From: Helopsaltes ochotensis
Taxonomy: Eukaryota > Chordata > Aves > Passeriformes > Locustellidae
DNA length: 64,000 bases
Assembly (NCBI GenBank): GCA_013400155.1
Contig: VXBM01001899.1
Span: 36,899-100,898 of the forward strand
Direction: 5' to 3'
Every line of letters begins with the position of its first letter. The stretch's first letter is position 1. The position numbers and the translations under genes were made by a program. Below are positions 23,901 to 35,900 of the stretch, in pieces. A model generated the notes under the pieces. That model did no database searches and had not been told where the DNA came from. It worked only from the letters and a program-made list of their open reading frames with translations.

Positions 23901-26900
23901 CACATGGCAGGAAGCTTGTGGAACGAGATTATCCCCCCGCTCCCTTCCAACCTAAACCATTCATGATTCTGTCATTAATAAATCCCCGGGCGAGCTGCTT
24001 GACACCGTGAAAAATCCCAACTGAGTTGGCTCCCCGGCTGCGAGGTGAAACATCCAGCTGGCCTTTTCCTTTTAATCTCGGGGCCGGGAGCAGGGAGCGG
24101 AAAGGGGGCCACGCGTGTCCCGGCATTTCCCCGTATCCTGCGCCCCGTCGGGGCCGTGTGACAGCCGCACCTTCCTCCCGCTGCCACCGAGTCACGAGAT
24201 GCGGGCACCTGGAGGATGCTGAGGCACGCCGAGGAGGAAGGATGCTGCTGCAGGGATACTGCAAAGAGCCCCGCCGCCGTGCGCAGAGAGAGGGGAGAGC
24301 TTCCCACCCATCTATCCCATCCCTCCATCCCATCCTTCCACCCCAATCTCCGTGCCCGTACTCACATCGGCGGGGCACCGCCGGGCGGTTGTCATTGGGA
24401 AGCCAAATCTTCTGGATGCGGCTTTGCGTCAGCTCCATGGGCATTTTTAAAACAAAAGTCTTTTTGCGCTCCGCGTCCACCTTGATGCGTTTGCGGGAGG
24501 GAGGAGGAGAAATAAATAAAAATAAAAAAAATTAAAAAAAAAGGGGGGGACGGGGAAGGAGGTGAGGGAAATATACGATTTAGAGAAAAAATAAAAAGGG
24601 TTTTTGTTGCAGCCGGTGGTTTGGGCGATCGGCTGCGGCGCTTTCGGATGCTGCTGGGAGCCTCGTGAAAGGTTTTACGGCAGGAGGGGGGGGGAGGAGG
24701 AGGAAGAGGAGGGCCGGGTCTGCAGGGCACAAAGCCGGGCAGGAACGGCCCCAGCGCAGCCGCTGCGCGAGGGAGGGAAGGCAAGCCCCGCCGCCAACCG
24801 CGGTGGGAAAAAAATTTAGCTATTAAAAAAAAAAAAACCAAATAGAAAAAATTATCTTCCCTTTTAAATCGGGAAAAAAAAAAATTAATAACAAGCCGGG
24901 AAAGGAGCGGTAGTGCTACAGTCGGTGCTCCTGCTGCGTCCGGCTCCGCTCACGATGTGCCGGCAGCGGCCGGGCCGCCTATTTCTACGCCGACAGGCCG
25001 GGACCGCCTCCGGGGCGGGGACCGGGCCAGGGCCGGGCGGGGACTGCGGCGCCGCGGGGGAGGAGGAGAAGGAGGGGGAGGATGGGCAGGAGGAGAGGAT
25101 GAAGGAGGGGTGTCGGCGAGGCTGCTGCTGCCCCCTGCCGCACGCCCCCCGCACTGCAGTGCGGACAAAGGACGCGCTCTTTGTTCCGCGGGGGGGACGC
25201 GGCACCGACCCCCCCCCCACCCCATACCGGGGAATTTGGGGACCCCCAAACTAAAATATTTAGATGCTCTATTTAATTTCTCACGTCTTTTCCAATCCAC
25301 AAGGGAAAACGGTGTACAAGGATGGAAATGGATTTTTTTTTTTTTTAAGGGAACATTAAAACTCGACGATAAATAACTATTTTAAAAAGAAAAAAAAGCT
25401 ATTTTAAAATGAAAAAAGGAGCGAAAGATATATAAGGAGANNNNNNNNNNNNNNNNNNNNNNNNNNNNNNNNNNNNNNNNNNNNNNNNNNNNNNNNNNNN
25501 NNNNNNNNNNNNNNNNNNNNNNNNNNNNNNNNNNNNNNNNNNNNNNNNNNNNNNNNNNNNNNNNNNNNNNNNNNNNNNNNNNNNNNNNNNNNNNNNNNNN
25601 NNNNNNNNNNNNNNNNNNNNNNNNNNNNNNNNNNNNNNNNNNNNNNNNNNNNNNNNNNNNNNNNNNNNNNNNNNNNNNNNNNNNNNNNNNNNNNNNNNNN
25701 NNNNNNNNNNNNNNNNNNNNNNNNNNNNNNNNNNNNNNNNNNNNNNNNNNNNNNNNNNNNNNNNNNNNNNNNNNNNNNNNNNNNNNNNNNNNNNNNNNNN
25801 NNNNNNNNNNNNNNNNNNNNNNNNNNNNNNNNNNNNNNNNNNNNNNNNNNNNNNNNNNNNNNNNNNNNNNNNNNNNNNNNNNNNNNNNNNNNNNNNNNNN
25901 NNNNNNNNNNNNNNNNNNNNNNNNNNNNNNNNNNNNNNNNNNNNNNNNNNNNNNNNNNNNNNNNNGGGCACATAATGGTAATTTTTAACATATTTTTAAA
26001 ATTTTTTTAAATTTTATTTAATTTATTTTAATTTATTTATTATTATTATTATTGATTTTATTTTAACAATCTAGTATAATTATTTATTATTTAATGATTT
26101 CATAGAATTATTTTATTATTTTATTATTTTACTATTATTTCATTTTTCTGAATTATGTCATGTTCATCTACAATAAATCCTATTTTAATATTAATAATAA
26201 TAAGACAATAAATACTTTTTGATATAATTATTAATAATAATTTTTATTGTTTGCATTATTTTATTAATTTATTAAACTTTTTTATCCACTTGCCAGGTTC
26301 CTGCAAGTTATATTTCCGTTCTTAAATTAGGATACAAACGGCATCCCAGCAATTCTGACACACCCACACAGCCTCTGCAGCCCGGAGCGGGTTGGGACCA
26401 CCCTGAAACTTCCTGTGAAGACACCCAAATCCCACCAAACAAGCAGATGCTCAAAAGCCCCCGTCCCCCGACACTGATGGGGATGATCCCCCCTGGCATG
26501 GAGGGGTCTCTTGGGAAGGGTTCTGGGTGGGAATTTGCCACAGCAGGGAAATTTGGGAAGACCTGTAGAGGTGGGAGCATCTGCTTTGATGATGTTTAAT
26601 AAAGCAAATTTTGCTTCAAAATTTAAAGCTTGATGAGGAGCATCTTTTAGGATACATAAAATGCTCAATAACTTTTTTTTTTACTTAAGGCATTTTCCTC
26701 CTCTGGAAGCAAAGGTTTGTATTTTTATAACACATTTAGAAAGAAGATATTTCTGGCTAATTCCTTACATGGAGCCAAGATGGAGTAAAAAGTACACAAT
26801 CTTTCCCCCTCCTACACAGGGAAAAAAATATTCACAGGCAAAAAGGAAAAAAAAATTAAAAAGAAATTTTTAAAAAGCTACTGAGGGAGCTGGAAAAGAA

Positions 26901-29900
26901 CCAGAGATTTGGGATGTGGGAAGGAAGATGGGAGAGAGCTGTGAGTGCTCCAGTTGGCAAGGATGGGATGGGAGTCAGGCACAACAGCCCTCACTGGACC
27001 ACTCTGCACAAAATCCCCAAATCCTTTTCACATGTAGGTCAACAGAAAATCACTTCCCAGCTAGAGCATGAGTCAGAAGGAGGACAAAAATTCACATGAT
27101 TTTACAGGACAAGGAATTCGGGCATCATCCCCCTTCCTCCAGCAGCTCTCTCCCCTCTCCGTGGCTCTTTTCCACCTCACAAATCACCACCCCCACGACA
27201 TGAAAATGAGCCCGAAAGCGAAACCCTGCCTGAATTAAAATCACAGTCGCTTCAAATTAGATCCACCTAGTAACTCTTGGCTTAGAAACTCCTAAATAAC
27301 TGGAGCGGAAAGCTTCAACTCCTAAATAAGTGGCCTGGATTTCAAAGGCACCAGCACCCAGCTGCTCCGAGGGAGGTCAGCTAAAAGAAGCACTTCTATT
27401 TATAAGGCACTTGTACCCCGGGGAGAGGGCGGGGAGCAGGACAGCACTAGGTGCACTCAGAGGATTATTTTTCCCTCCCAAATCGAGCTGTGCAAAATCC
27501 CACCTCCCTAAAAATAGCACCTGGACTGGGTAAATAAGATGTTGCTTGCAGCTGCTGTGAAAAGAGCCCGAAGGGGTGCTTAGCACAGCGATTTTTCGGG
27601 AGATCGAGTCACTGATGCGGCCTGAATGTTGTCAGGAAGAGGTGTCATCTCCTTGAGAGGCACCAGAGGCACAGTGTGACATGGGACAGCCAGTGATGCT
27701 GTCCCACAGCCTCACTGTGTGACAGAGGGTGGAGGGAGGAATCAACCAGCCAGTGCAGGCTGGAGATGCTGCCATACATACCCCAACCAGGAACGGGCAG
27801 ATATTTAATAAATGGGAAGGGACAGGGGTATAAATGTAATGCGAGGGTTTGAAATATGAAAGTCCCGGTGGTAGAATGGGGAAAAAATGACCTTGACCAT
27901 TCAAGGGATGAATGCAGCAGGTCCAGAGAGGCAGGAGAGGGAAGTACTAAAAGGGAAAGTCGGCCCCCCATTTCTGTGAGAATGGGATACCCACTTCTTA
28001 CGGGCTTCACAGTCCTCAGACTTCTCTGAAACACCAAAACTAAAACCTCTCAATTCCGTCTTTTGTTCCACTGCTGCTCCAACGTCAAACTCACCTAGCA
28101 ACCCATCCTGAACAGTGGCATTAGGCTCTGGATGCATCCCAGAATAACAGCTCCAGACCTCATTCTCCATCCCCTTTGGAAGAATCTGCCGATCACCAGC
28201 CAGCCTTCCCTGACATTCTCCCCCTGGTATCAAAAGGCCAGCACCAGCAGCAACTGCTCTGGCGAGTCCCAACTCTGACTAAGCCATGATTCACCCTCTT
28301 ATTTTGATGTATTTTTTTTTAATTATTTATTTTCTCTAAAGGAAACTCTAAAGGAAGGGAAGGACCAGTCATGTTCTTGCCTACGTTCAGTGCAACACAC
28401 ATCCTCTCCTTTGGACATGGCACAGGGGTGCAGGGATGGGGGAGATGCCTGGCAGAATCTGAGTCACCATCCAGGAATTCTTTGCATGGTTAGAATTTGG
28501 AGAGGGTGGCCGGGAGCTGTACGTACAGCACTGTTTGTGGATGCAGCCACACGTGTGCTCTGTTCATGTCAGGGCAGCTTCATCTGCAGCAGTTTCCAGT
28601 ATGGCCTCGGTTTATCAGCCTGGAATGTGGGCACTAAGTTCAGAACCACAGAATGGTTTGGGTTTAAAGGGATTTTCAAGATCATTCAGTCCCACCCCCC
28701 TGCCATGGGCAGGGACACCTTCCACTATCCCAAGCCCCATTCAACCTGGCCTTGGACACTTCCAGGGATCCAGGGGCAGCCACAGCTTCTCTGGGCAACC
28801 CGTGCCAGGGCCTCACCACACCCAAACGAAAGAATTTCTCCCAAATATCCCATCTAAATCTACTCTCATCCTATTTAAAGCTGTTCCAAAGTGCTTCCTA
28901 CCCCGGGAGAGTGGTTGCAAAAGTCAGGCAGCAGCTGCCCAGATTCTTATTTAGTGCATTAATGACATTTTCTTGCAACAGAAAAAATTATTCCTCTGGG
29001 TTGACCAAGGGGTATTTATATGGTTTCAGGAAAAAAAAAACCGACACACAAAAAAAAGCCAACAAACAAACAAACAAACAAACAAAATGCCAAATTTTGC
29101 AGTTGCGAAAAAAAAATTAAATAGTGGGATACTGAAGAAGCCAAGAAAAAATCTGCAATATTTTTCGGGGAAAAAGATGCTTTCAGAAAGGTCAGAAAGG
29201 AAATCAAGTGATTGACCCCTCCTCTTGCCAGCTGGATGCTGAGTAGTTTCCACTGCTGATGGCGCTTTGAAAAAAAGCTGATGGAATTGAAAAAACGCCG
29301 CTATGGGTCAGGCTTGTGGCGGCGAGAGTGATAAATGTCTGATTTTTATCAGGCTGATAAAAATGTTTGGATTTGGAGAGGCAGCTGGAGTTCACGTCCT
29401 TTGAGCCGGCAGTTTTCAATTGCCTCCCTCGCCCCTCGCAGGTATTTCAGTTACAGGAATAAATAATCAAGGAGCCAAGTGTGAACTGTTCCTGTATCAC
29501 CAGGACATCACCGCTCCCTCTCCCTCATCCCGCCCAGCCCCTGGTGCCCGGCAGGGAACACCAACAGCTCCTGCGTCTGTCCCTGTAATGCATTGAGGTG
29601 TTTCTGCCATGGAAAAGAGCTTTTTATTTCCTCTCCTCTAAACAAGATGTGTTTTCCTTCCTCATTTCTCGCCTCTCTCCCCTCCCTGTTCTTGCAGTCT
29701 AACACTGCTTTTCCTCCTCCTGCCGCTTCGGCCCCGCTGCCGGGCAAAGAGGAACAGAAAACCAGAAAACCAAAGAGGAGCAAAACGATCTCTTCACGAT
29801 ATTATTTGCAGACAGGGTTTCCTGCAAGGATTAAGGGATGTTGTTCAGCACGGGATTTACGGAGCCCTGCCCTGAAATCAGGGGGAGAGCTCCCGGTTCC

Positions 29901-32900
29901 TGTGCAGCGGTGAGGGCTGAGCCCTGCCCGGGGTGCAGGATCCAGGCAGGGCAGGGAACACCATGTGCCCCAGAGCTCTCCCTTCCTTTCACCCACCAGC
30001 GCAGACACGCGTTCTCCTGGCTGCGGACAAGCCGTGCAGTTTTTCAGCCTGTTGCACTCTCTAATTGCACCTGATGTGCACATGAAACTCCTTCCTTGGC
30101 CGGTTGTGAGAAATTCGGATCATTGCTGACAGTAGCCAGGCACTGGGACACCGCTGGGGCAAGACCTGGGCTGCCACACGCCTGCCTTTTGGGTGCAAAC
30201 TTTGCTTAAAAATAGCCGGGGTTCAGCGTCTGACATTGAGAAACCAGGGCTGAGCCTCAGAGGAGGAAATCCCCACAAAGGCAGAGGGCATTGTTCACCC
30301 CGCGGTATCAGCCCCAGTCAAACACTGCACCCAGGGCTGACCTTGCTTTCCTGGTAGCCCGGGGACAGGAAAGGCCAGGAAGGGACTGCAGAAATGCAGA
30401 ATTCAGCCTCATCCAGCTGCTTGCAGCTTGGGGACCTGCTGCTTTTGCTCAGCCCTCTGCTCTGAGCTCCCCGTGTGTTGTCACTGTCACACTCGGAACC
30501 ATGCAGGAATTCTTTCAAGGACAGTAAATTCTTCCTGAAGGCAACACTCCGCAAAGTTGTTGGTTTGGGGGTTTTTTGGTGTGTTGTTGTTGTTTTAATT
30601 TCTTTTAATTTATAACTCTTCAGGCAGGAGGACAAGGGTTCAAACTTTATTTCTTTTGAGTGGTTGGATTTTTGCCCTCACTAGAGGTCTTTGGTTATAA
30701 TTGGCTGAGTTAAAGGGTAGCAGGAAAGGAAATGGGAGAGTTGTAAAAGCAATGGCTGGCTTTGATGAATATGGGCAAGAAGGAAGGATGAAAGCCTGGA
30801 TTCAATCAAATTAAAAGCAAAATCATTTAAGGTTTCCTTCACTGTCCTCAGAGAGGTGACAGCCTCCAAATGTGTCTTGGATGGTCCTTGGGAACACCCA
30901 GTAAATCTTAAAACCAAAAATGGAGAGGTGTACAATGGGTGTCTATTAGCCAGGACTGATGACCCCAAAGGAGCCTCCCAGACAGAGATTCACATTTAAG
31001 AAAGGAGGTTTATTTGTAATTTTAAAAAACAATTATATTCTGTAATTCTCAAAAAAATATAATTTAGAGGTAACATTCTGAAGCTGCAAGCATCCATGAA
31101 AGCAGGGGCATTTCTCAAAGCTGGCAGGTCTGCTCAGAAATGGGTCCAGGAGGATTGAGCAATGTCCTGTGAAAGTTCCTGACCTTACAAGACTAGTGTG
31201 AAACAAAACTCACCCCATAAATGGGCCAAATCATAGAGATAATTGACTCCATAGGTTGCAGAGAGAGTAGATTTAGGGTAGATATTATGAAGAAATTCTT
31301 TACTGTGAGGGTGGGGAGGCCCTGGCACAGGTTGTGCAAAGAAGTTGTGGCTGCCCCATCCCTGGAAGTGTCCAAGGCTAGACAGGGCTTGAAGCAGCCT
31401 ATTTTTGTGGAAGGTGTCCCTGCCCATGGCAGGGGTTGGAACTGGATGATCCTAAAGGTCACTTCCAACCCAGCCCATTCTGTGATTCTGTGAAACATGG
31501 GTTTCTAAAAGTAGTTACAGGGTAATTTAATGGAAAGAGTTTGGGATATTCCAGTCTTAGGAAATTAATATTGGTTCTCCTTGAAATAAAACCTGGCTGC
31601 AAAAGTTCAGGCTTGGTCCCAATGGCAAGGGTCAAAGGGTGCAGATCAGTCAGAGAGCCACAGTTCAGGTTTTGGCATTATCAGAGCTTCTGAAAAGATA
31701 ATATTCACATTGACCTGACACAGGGTTGAGCCTTCTACTCCCAGGTACTTTTAGTTACATGAAAGGAACACTTCCCTGTATGCCCTGTTATTTTAAGGTG
31801 CAAAATTCTCCACTGAAAATCCTGGGATTGCTTTAGGGTGTAAATCCACAGGATGTTGAACTTGTCCTTAGGTTACCTCATCCCTAATGAAGAGGCCACA
31901 ACCACCTGCGATAAGGCACTGATCCAGCAGAAAAATCCTGCTGGTCTGAGAGAAAAAGTGTGTTTACGGGGCTACTCTATCCCCGCTGGATATTCCCTGT
32001 CCTGCTGCTGCCAGCAGAACTTGGCATGTTTTACCACAGTGCCTTGTCCGGGAAAATCAGCAGAATTACAGCCATTTGCTCACACCTTACCCAGACCTAA
32101 TTTAGGATTTTCATGGTTTAACCCTGGCTGGGAACTCAGCCCCACTTGCTCACTCCCCCACAGTGAGATGGGGGGGAGAACTGGAAGGTAAAAGTGAGAA
32201 AACTCATGGGTTGAGGTACAAACAGTTTAATGGGTAAAGCAAAAGCCACACGCATGAGCAAAGCAAAACAAGGAATTAATTCCCTGCTTCCCACAGGTGT
32301 CCAGTGATCCCCAGGAAAGCAGGACTCCATCACATGTAGTGGTGGCTTGGGAAGGTAAACACCATCACCCCGAATGTGCCCCCTTTCCTAAACATGACAA
32401 AAAGTGTTATGGAATATTTTTGGTCAGTTTGGGGTCAGCTGTCCTTGCTCTGTCCCCTCCCAGCTCCTTGTGCCCCCTCAGCCTCCTCACTGGTGGGGTG
32501 AGGTGAGAAGCAAAAAAGCCTTGACTGTGTAAGCCCTGCTCAACAAAACCAGAAACATCTCTATATTATCAACACTGTTTTGGTCACAAGTCAGAAACAG
32601 CCCCAGAGCAGCTATTCTGAAGAAAATCAACCTGTCTCAACCCAAACCAGCACAGTGCTGCAAAGCAACGCAGCATTTTGGAGATATGAACAAAATAAGA
32701 AGAACAAAGAATCCCAGCCCTCCTGTATGCACGGATTGTTACTGGATTTATTTCTATGGAGGTGCCCAACGGCTGAAGTTGATTGTGTTCAGGAGGAACT
32801 TAATTCCCAGCCCGGTGATGCACCTGGCATGCAGTTCTCCGGGTCTCCTTTCTGCAGGAGCTCAGTGCTGTATGTGAACACCACTCCCCCCCCACCCCAC

Positions 32901-35900
32901 CTCCCCCCCTCCCCCCCCGGGAGGATGAGCCTGTTCAGCCCAGGTACGGTGGAAGATGATCACCCTCTGGAAATCACAGCCTGTCATTATCCCATGGACT
33001 TTTCTATTGAACTGTTTCCTAACTTCTCATTACCACCCACCTTTCATTAAGAGCCTGGATCGTTATCTCGTCATTGCAGGTTTTTAAATCAAACAACGGC
33101 AAAGGCTGTGGCCTTTTCTGAGGCTGACTCACCTCATTATGTAACAAGTCCGGGCCAGTGACAACCTCAGCATCGTCATGGTGACAGAGAAGCATCTCAA
33201 AAGTTGTAGGCAATGATGTGGTGAAGCCAGATACCCCAGAGATGCTGGGGAATCTCTTCAAAGCAATGCAGAGAACCTAAAGCACAAAGCTCTGGGGGAG
33301 AACACGTGGTGGTTTGTATTTTTGACGATCAAGGAGGACGTGCTTGTAGGCAGCAGCGGGCAGCAGATTAATCACAGCCTAGGAGAAAGGGTATTTTTTT
33401 ATCTCAGGTCTCAACTCCCGCCGATAATCAGTTTGGCTCCTGATACAGGGGCTTTTGCAGATCCCAGAGGGATCTGCATTGCCTGCGAGGCTCAGATGGA
33501 AAGGTTCCCCTGAGGCATGCTGAGCAGGGAGGAGGCATTGAAGCTCTCAGCTCCTGCTGTTCTGCCTCCATCCACAGCAAAGCTGTGGGTAGAGTTTGGG
33601 AAGGATTTATGTAATTTTGGGGTGTCTGCAAGGAACTGGTCACCTTTGACCACTTCTACCACCTGTGGAAAGAAATGGGCACTCACTTGCACAGAGAAAA
33701 TTCAGCTGCCCTGCTGTGGGTACTGACTGCAGACCAGCATGAGATGAGTCCTGGAAGACTTTGTGTCCTCTGAGCATGGAGGGAACCTCAGAGCTATGTC
33801 CAAAGCCATTCCGTGCACATCTCAGTGCTCTCCAGCACAAGGTGACCCAAAACACAAAACCCCTGTCCAATCCAGGGTCCCTTGCAGGGAGGAGGAGCAG
33901 AGCTTTGGTGAGGATCTGCATTTCAAAATTGTGTACGGGCCGAGTGTCTTCCCACCCACACCTCACCTCTGTCAGCACGTATGCCCCATGGACAACCTGC
34001 TCATCCCTGCTTCCTCACAGGGCGGGCATGATCCAGACAATGGTTGCCCAACAGTGGCCCACACACTTCAGCTCTGGCCAAGAAGAACCACTTCTGGGAC
34101 CAGCACCACTCCTGGCGTTGAGCTGTGCCCTGGATCAGCCTCCCCAAGGGCTACCCTCTCCATTCAGCTGGTGGAAACCACAAGGAATCCAGAGGTAAGG
34201 TCTAAGTGACCCACTTTTCCAGAGTGTTGCCATGTGCTTTTAAACTCGAGCAGGCACTGCTTTTAGGAGGTCTGTGAAAGACGAGAGGGCAAGTGTGTGG
34301 TCAACAAGCTGAAATTTAGACTAGTAAGGTCCAGTTTGGTTTCCATATCTTTTGCTGGAGCTCCTTACAGTCAAAATCCCTCTTAGGGAACCTCCAATTT
34401 CCTAACACCTCTCTGTTGCCCTGATTTTTGTAGCCTTTCTGATGTTGTTCACCGTTTCCTGATGTGGAGTCAGAGTTCTCAATGTTTTCATAGTTCTTAG
34501 TTGTTTCTCACACAAATGTTATCGGTAGATAGTGATGTTTATATATCTCCTTGGTGAAGGAATAATTGATGGATTGTTAGTTTTACCAGTGGGATTGGAG
34601 AGGTGACAACACTCTCTGCCAATCCATGGTCTGGATGGGGAAACTATATATGGGAGTCAGAATAAAGGTCAGCCCTTTTTTTCCTTTTGATCACCTTCGG
34701 CGAGTGTCTGTGTGGTTCTTGCCGTGCTCAACACTGACACCTCTCCTAACCAAGTTTTGGACCCAAATTGCTGGAGTAAGATCACACAGATTGCTGGAAT
34801 ACAGAAATCAAATAAGCAAGTTCCCTTATCATGGTTTTCTTAAAATTCTTCCACTTACAGAGCAATGATTTTAATGCATTTAAGTCCCAGCAGATGATTT
34901 TCATTTGTGTAATTCATTTACTTTTTTCTATGCCATGAAGACCTGGCTGGAAAGGAAAAAAAAGGCTAAAATTGTTCAAAAACATCTATAGATTTTGTTT
35001 CCTCTTTTCCTGATATTTTCCAGTCAGACATGAAAAATATTAATGGAAAATTTCTCTGGAATTTTGGGGCAAGCTGAAACAATATGGGGAGCTTGCTGCC
35101 AATGTATTTTCTCAAGTATATTTATATTTTCCAACGCGCAATGACAAGCTGTTAACAGCTCCTTGGGTGAAAGAAGAAAAAACAAAACAAAACAGAGCTC
35201 AGTGTTTAGATTTCTGCCCTGAAGTTTAACGGGGAGTAGCAAAGCAGCATCTGGGTGCCTGGCAGGGGTCACAAGGAAAGATGCTGTGCTTCAAAGCACT
35301 TGGAAGGGCCTAATTTTTTCCCAAACAACTGCTGTTATTTGAGCTGAGAGAGAGCCAGGAGGGGATGGCACATGTGGAAGCACACCTTGGCCATTGATTT
35401 TGACTCATCCCCATTGAATAACGATGGAGATGGGGGAAAAACACTTTTATTGTGTCTGCTTCAGCATTTCCAGCAACACTACTCATTAGGGAATCACAGA
35501 ATGGTTTGGGCTGGAAGGGACATAAAAGATTATCCAGTTCCAACCCCCTGCCATGGGCAGGGACACCTTCCATTATCCCAGGTTGCTCCAAGCCCCATCC
35601 AACCTATCTATGGATGCTTCCAGGAATGGAGCAGCCACAGCTTCTCTGTGGCAAGTGTTCCAGCACACACTCTGTGTCACAAAAAGGACACCTCTCAAAG
35701 CAAACCAATGACCCCAGGAGAGGGGCTCACCTCACAATGTCCATCCCCCTGTGCCCCCCTGCACAGCTGTGGTGGGTTCATGCTCCCCGCACATCCCTGG
35801 GCTGCTGTCTGCGGTGACAGCACAGCCACAGCTAGGGTTTCACATTTCCCAGCCCAGCTGTTTACCCAGGGCTCAGCCTGAAAGAAAACAACTGCTAGAC

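Noticed and set aside
25399..25991. Long minus-strand open frames across 25441-25965
   Set aside because: They consist of unknown residues from the assembly gap.
30660..31030. Possible LTR or other repeat ending in AAGAAAGGAGGTTTATTTG
   Set aside because: Only a vague resemblance to LTR ends; no matching terminus or target duplication found.
33019..33261. 80-codon minus-strand frame with protein-like composition
   Set aside because: No family recognised and no flanking splice pattern that would tie it to a gene.
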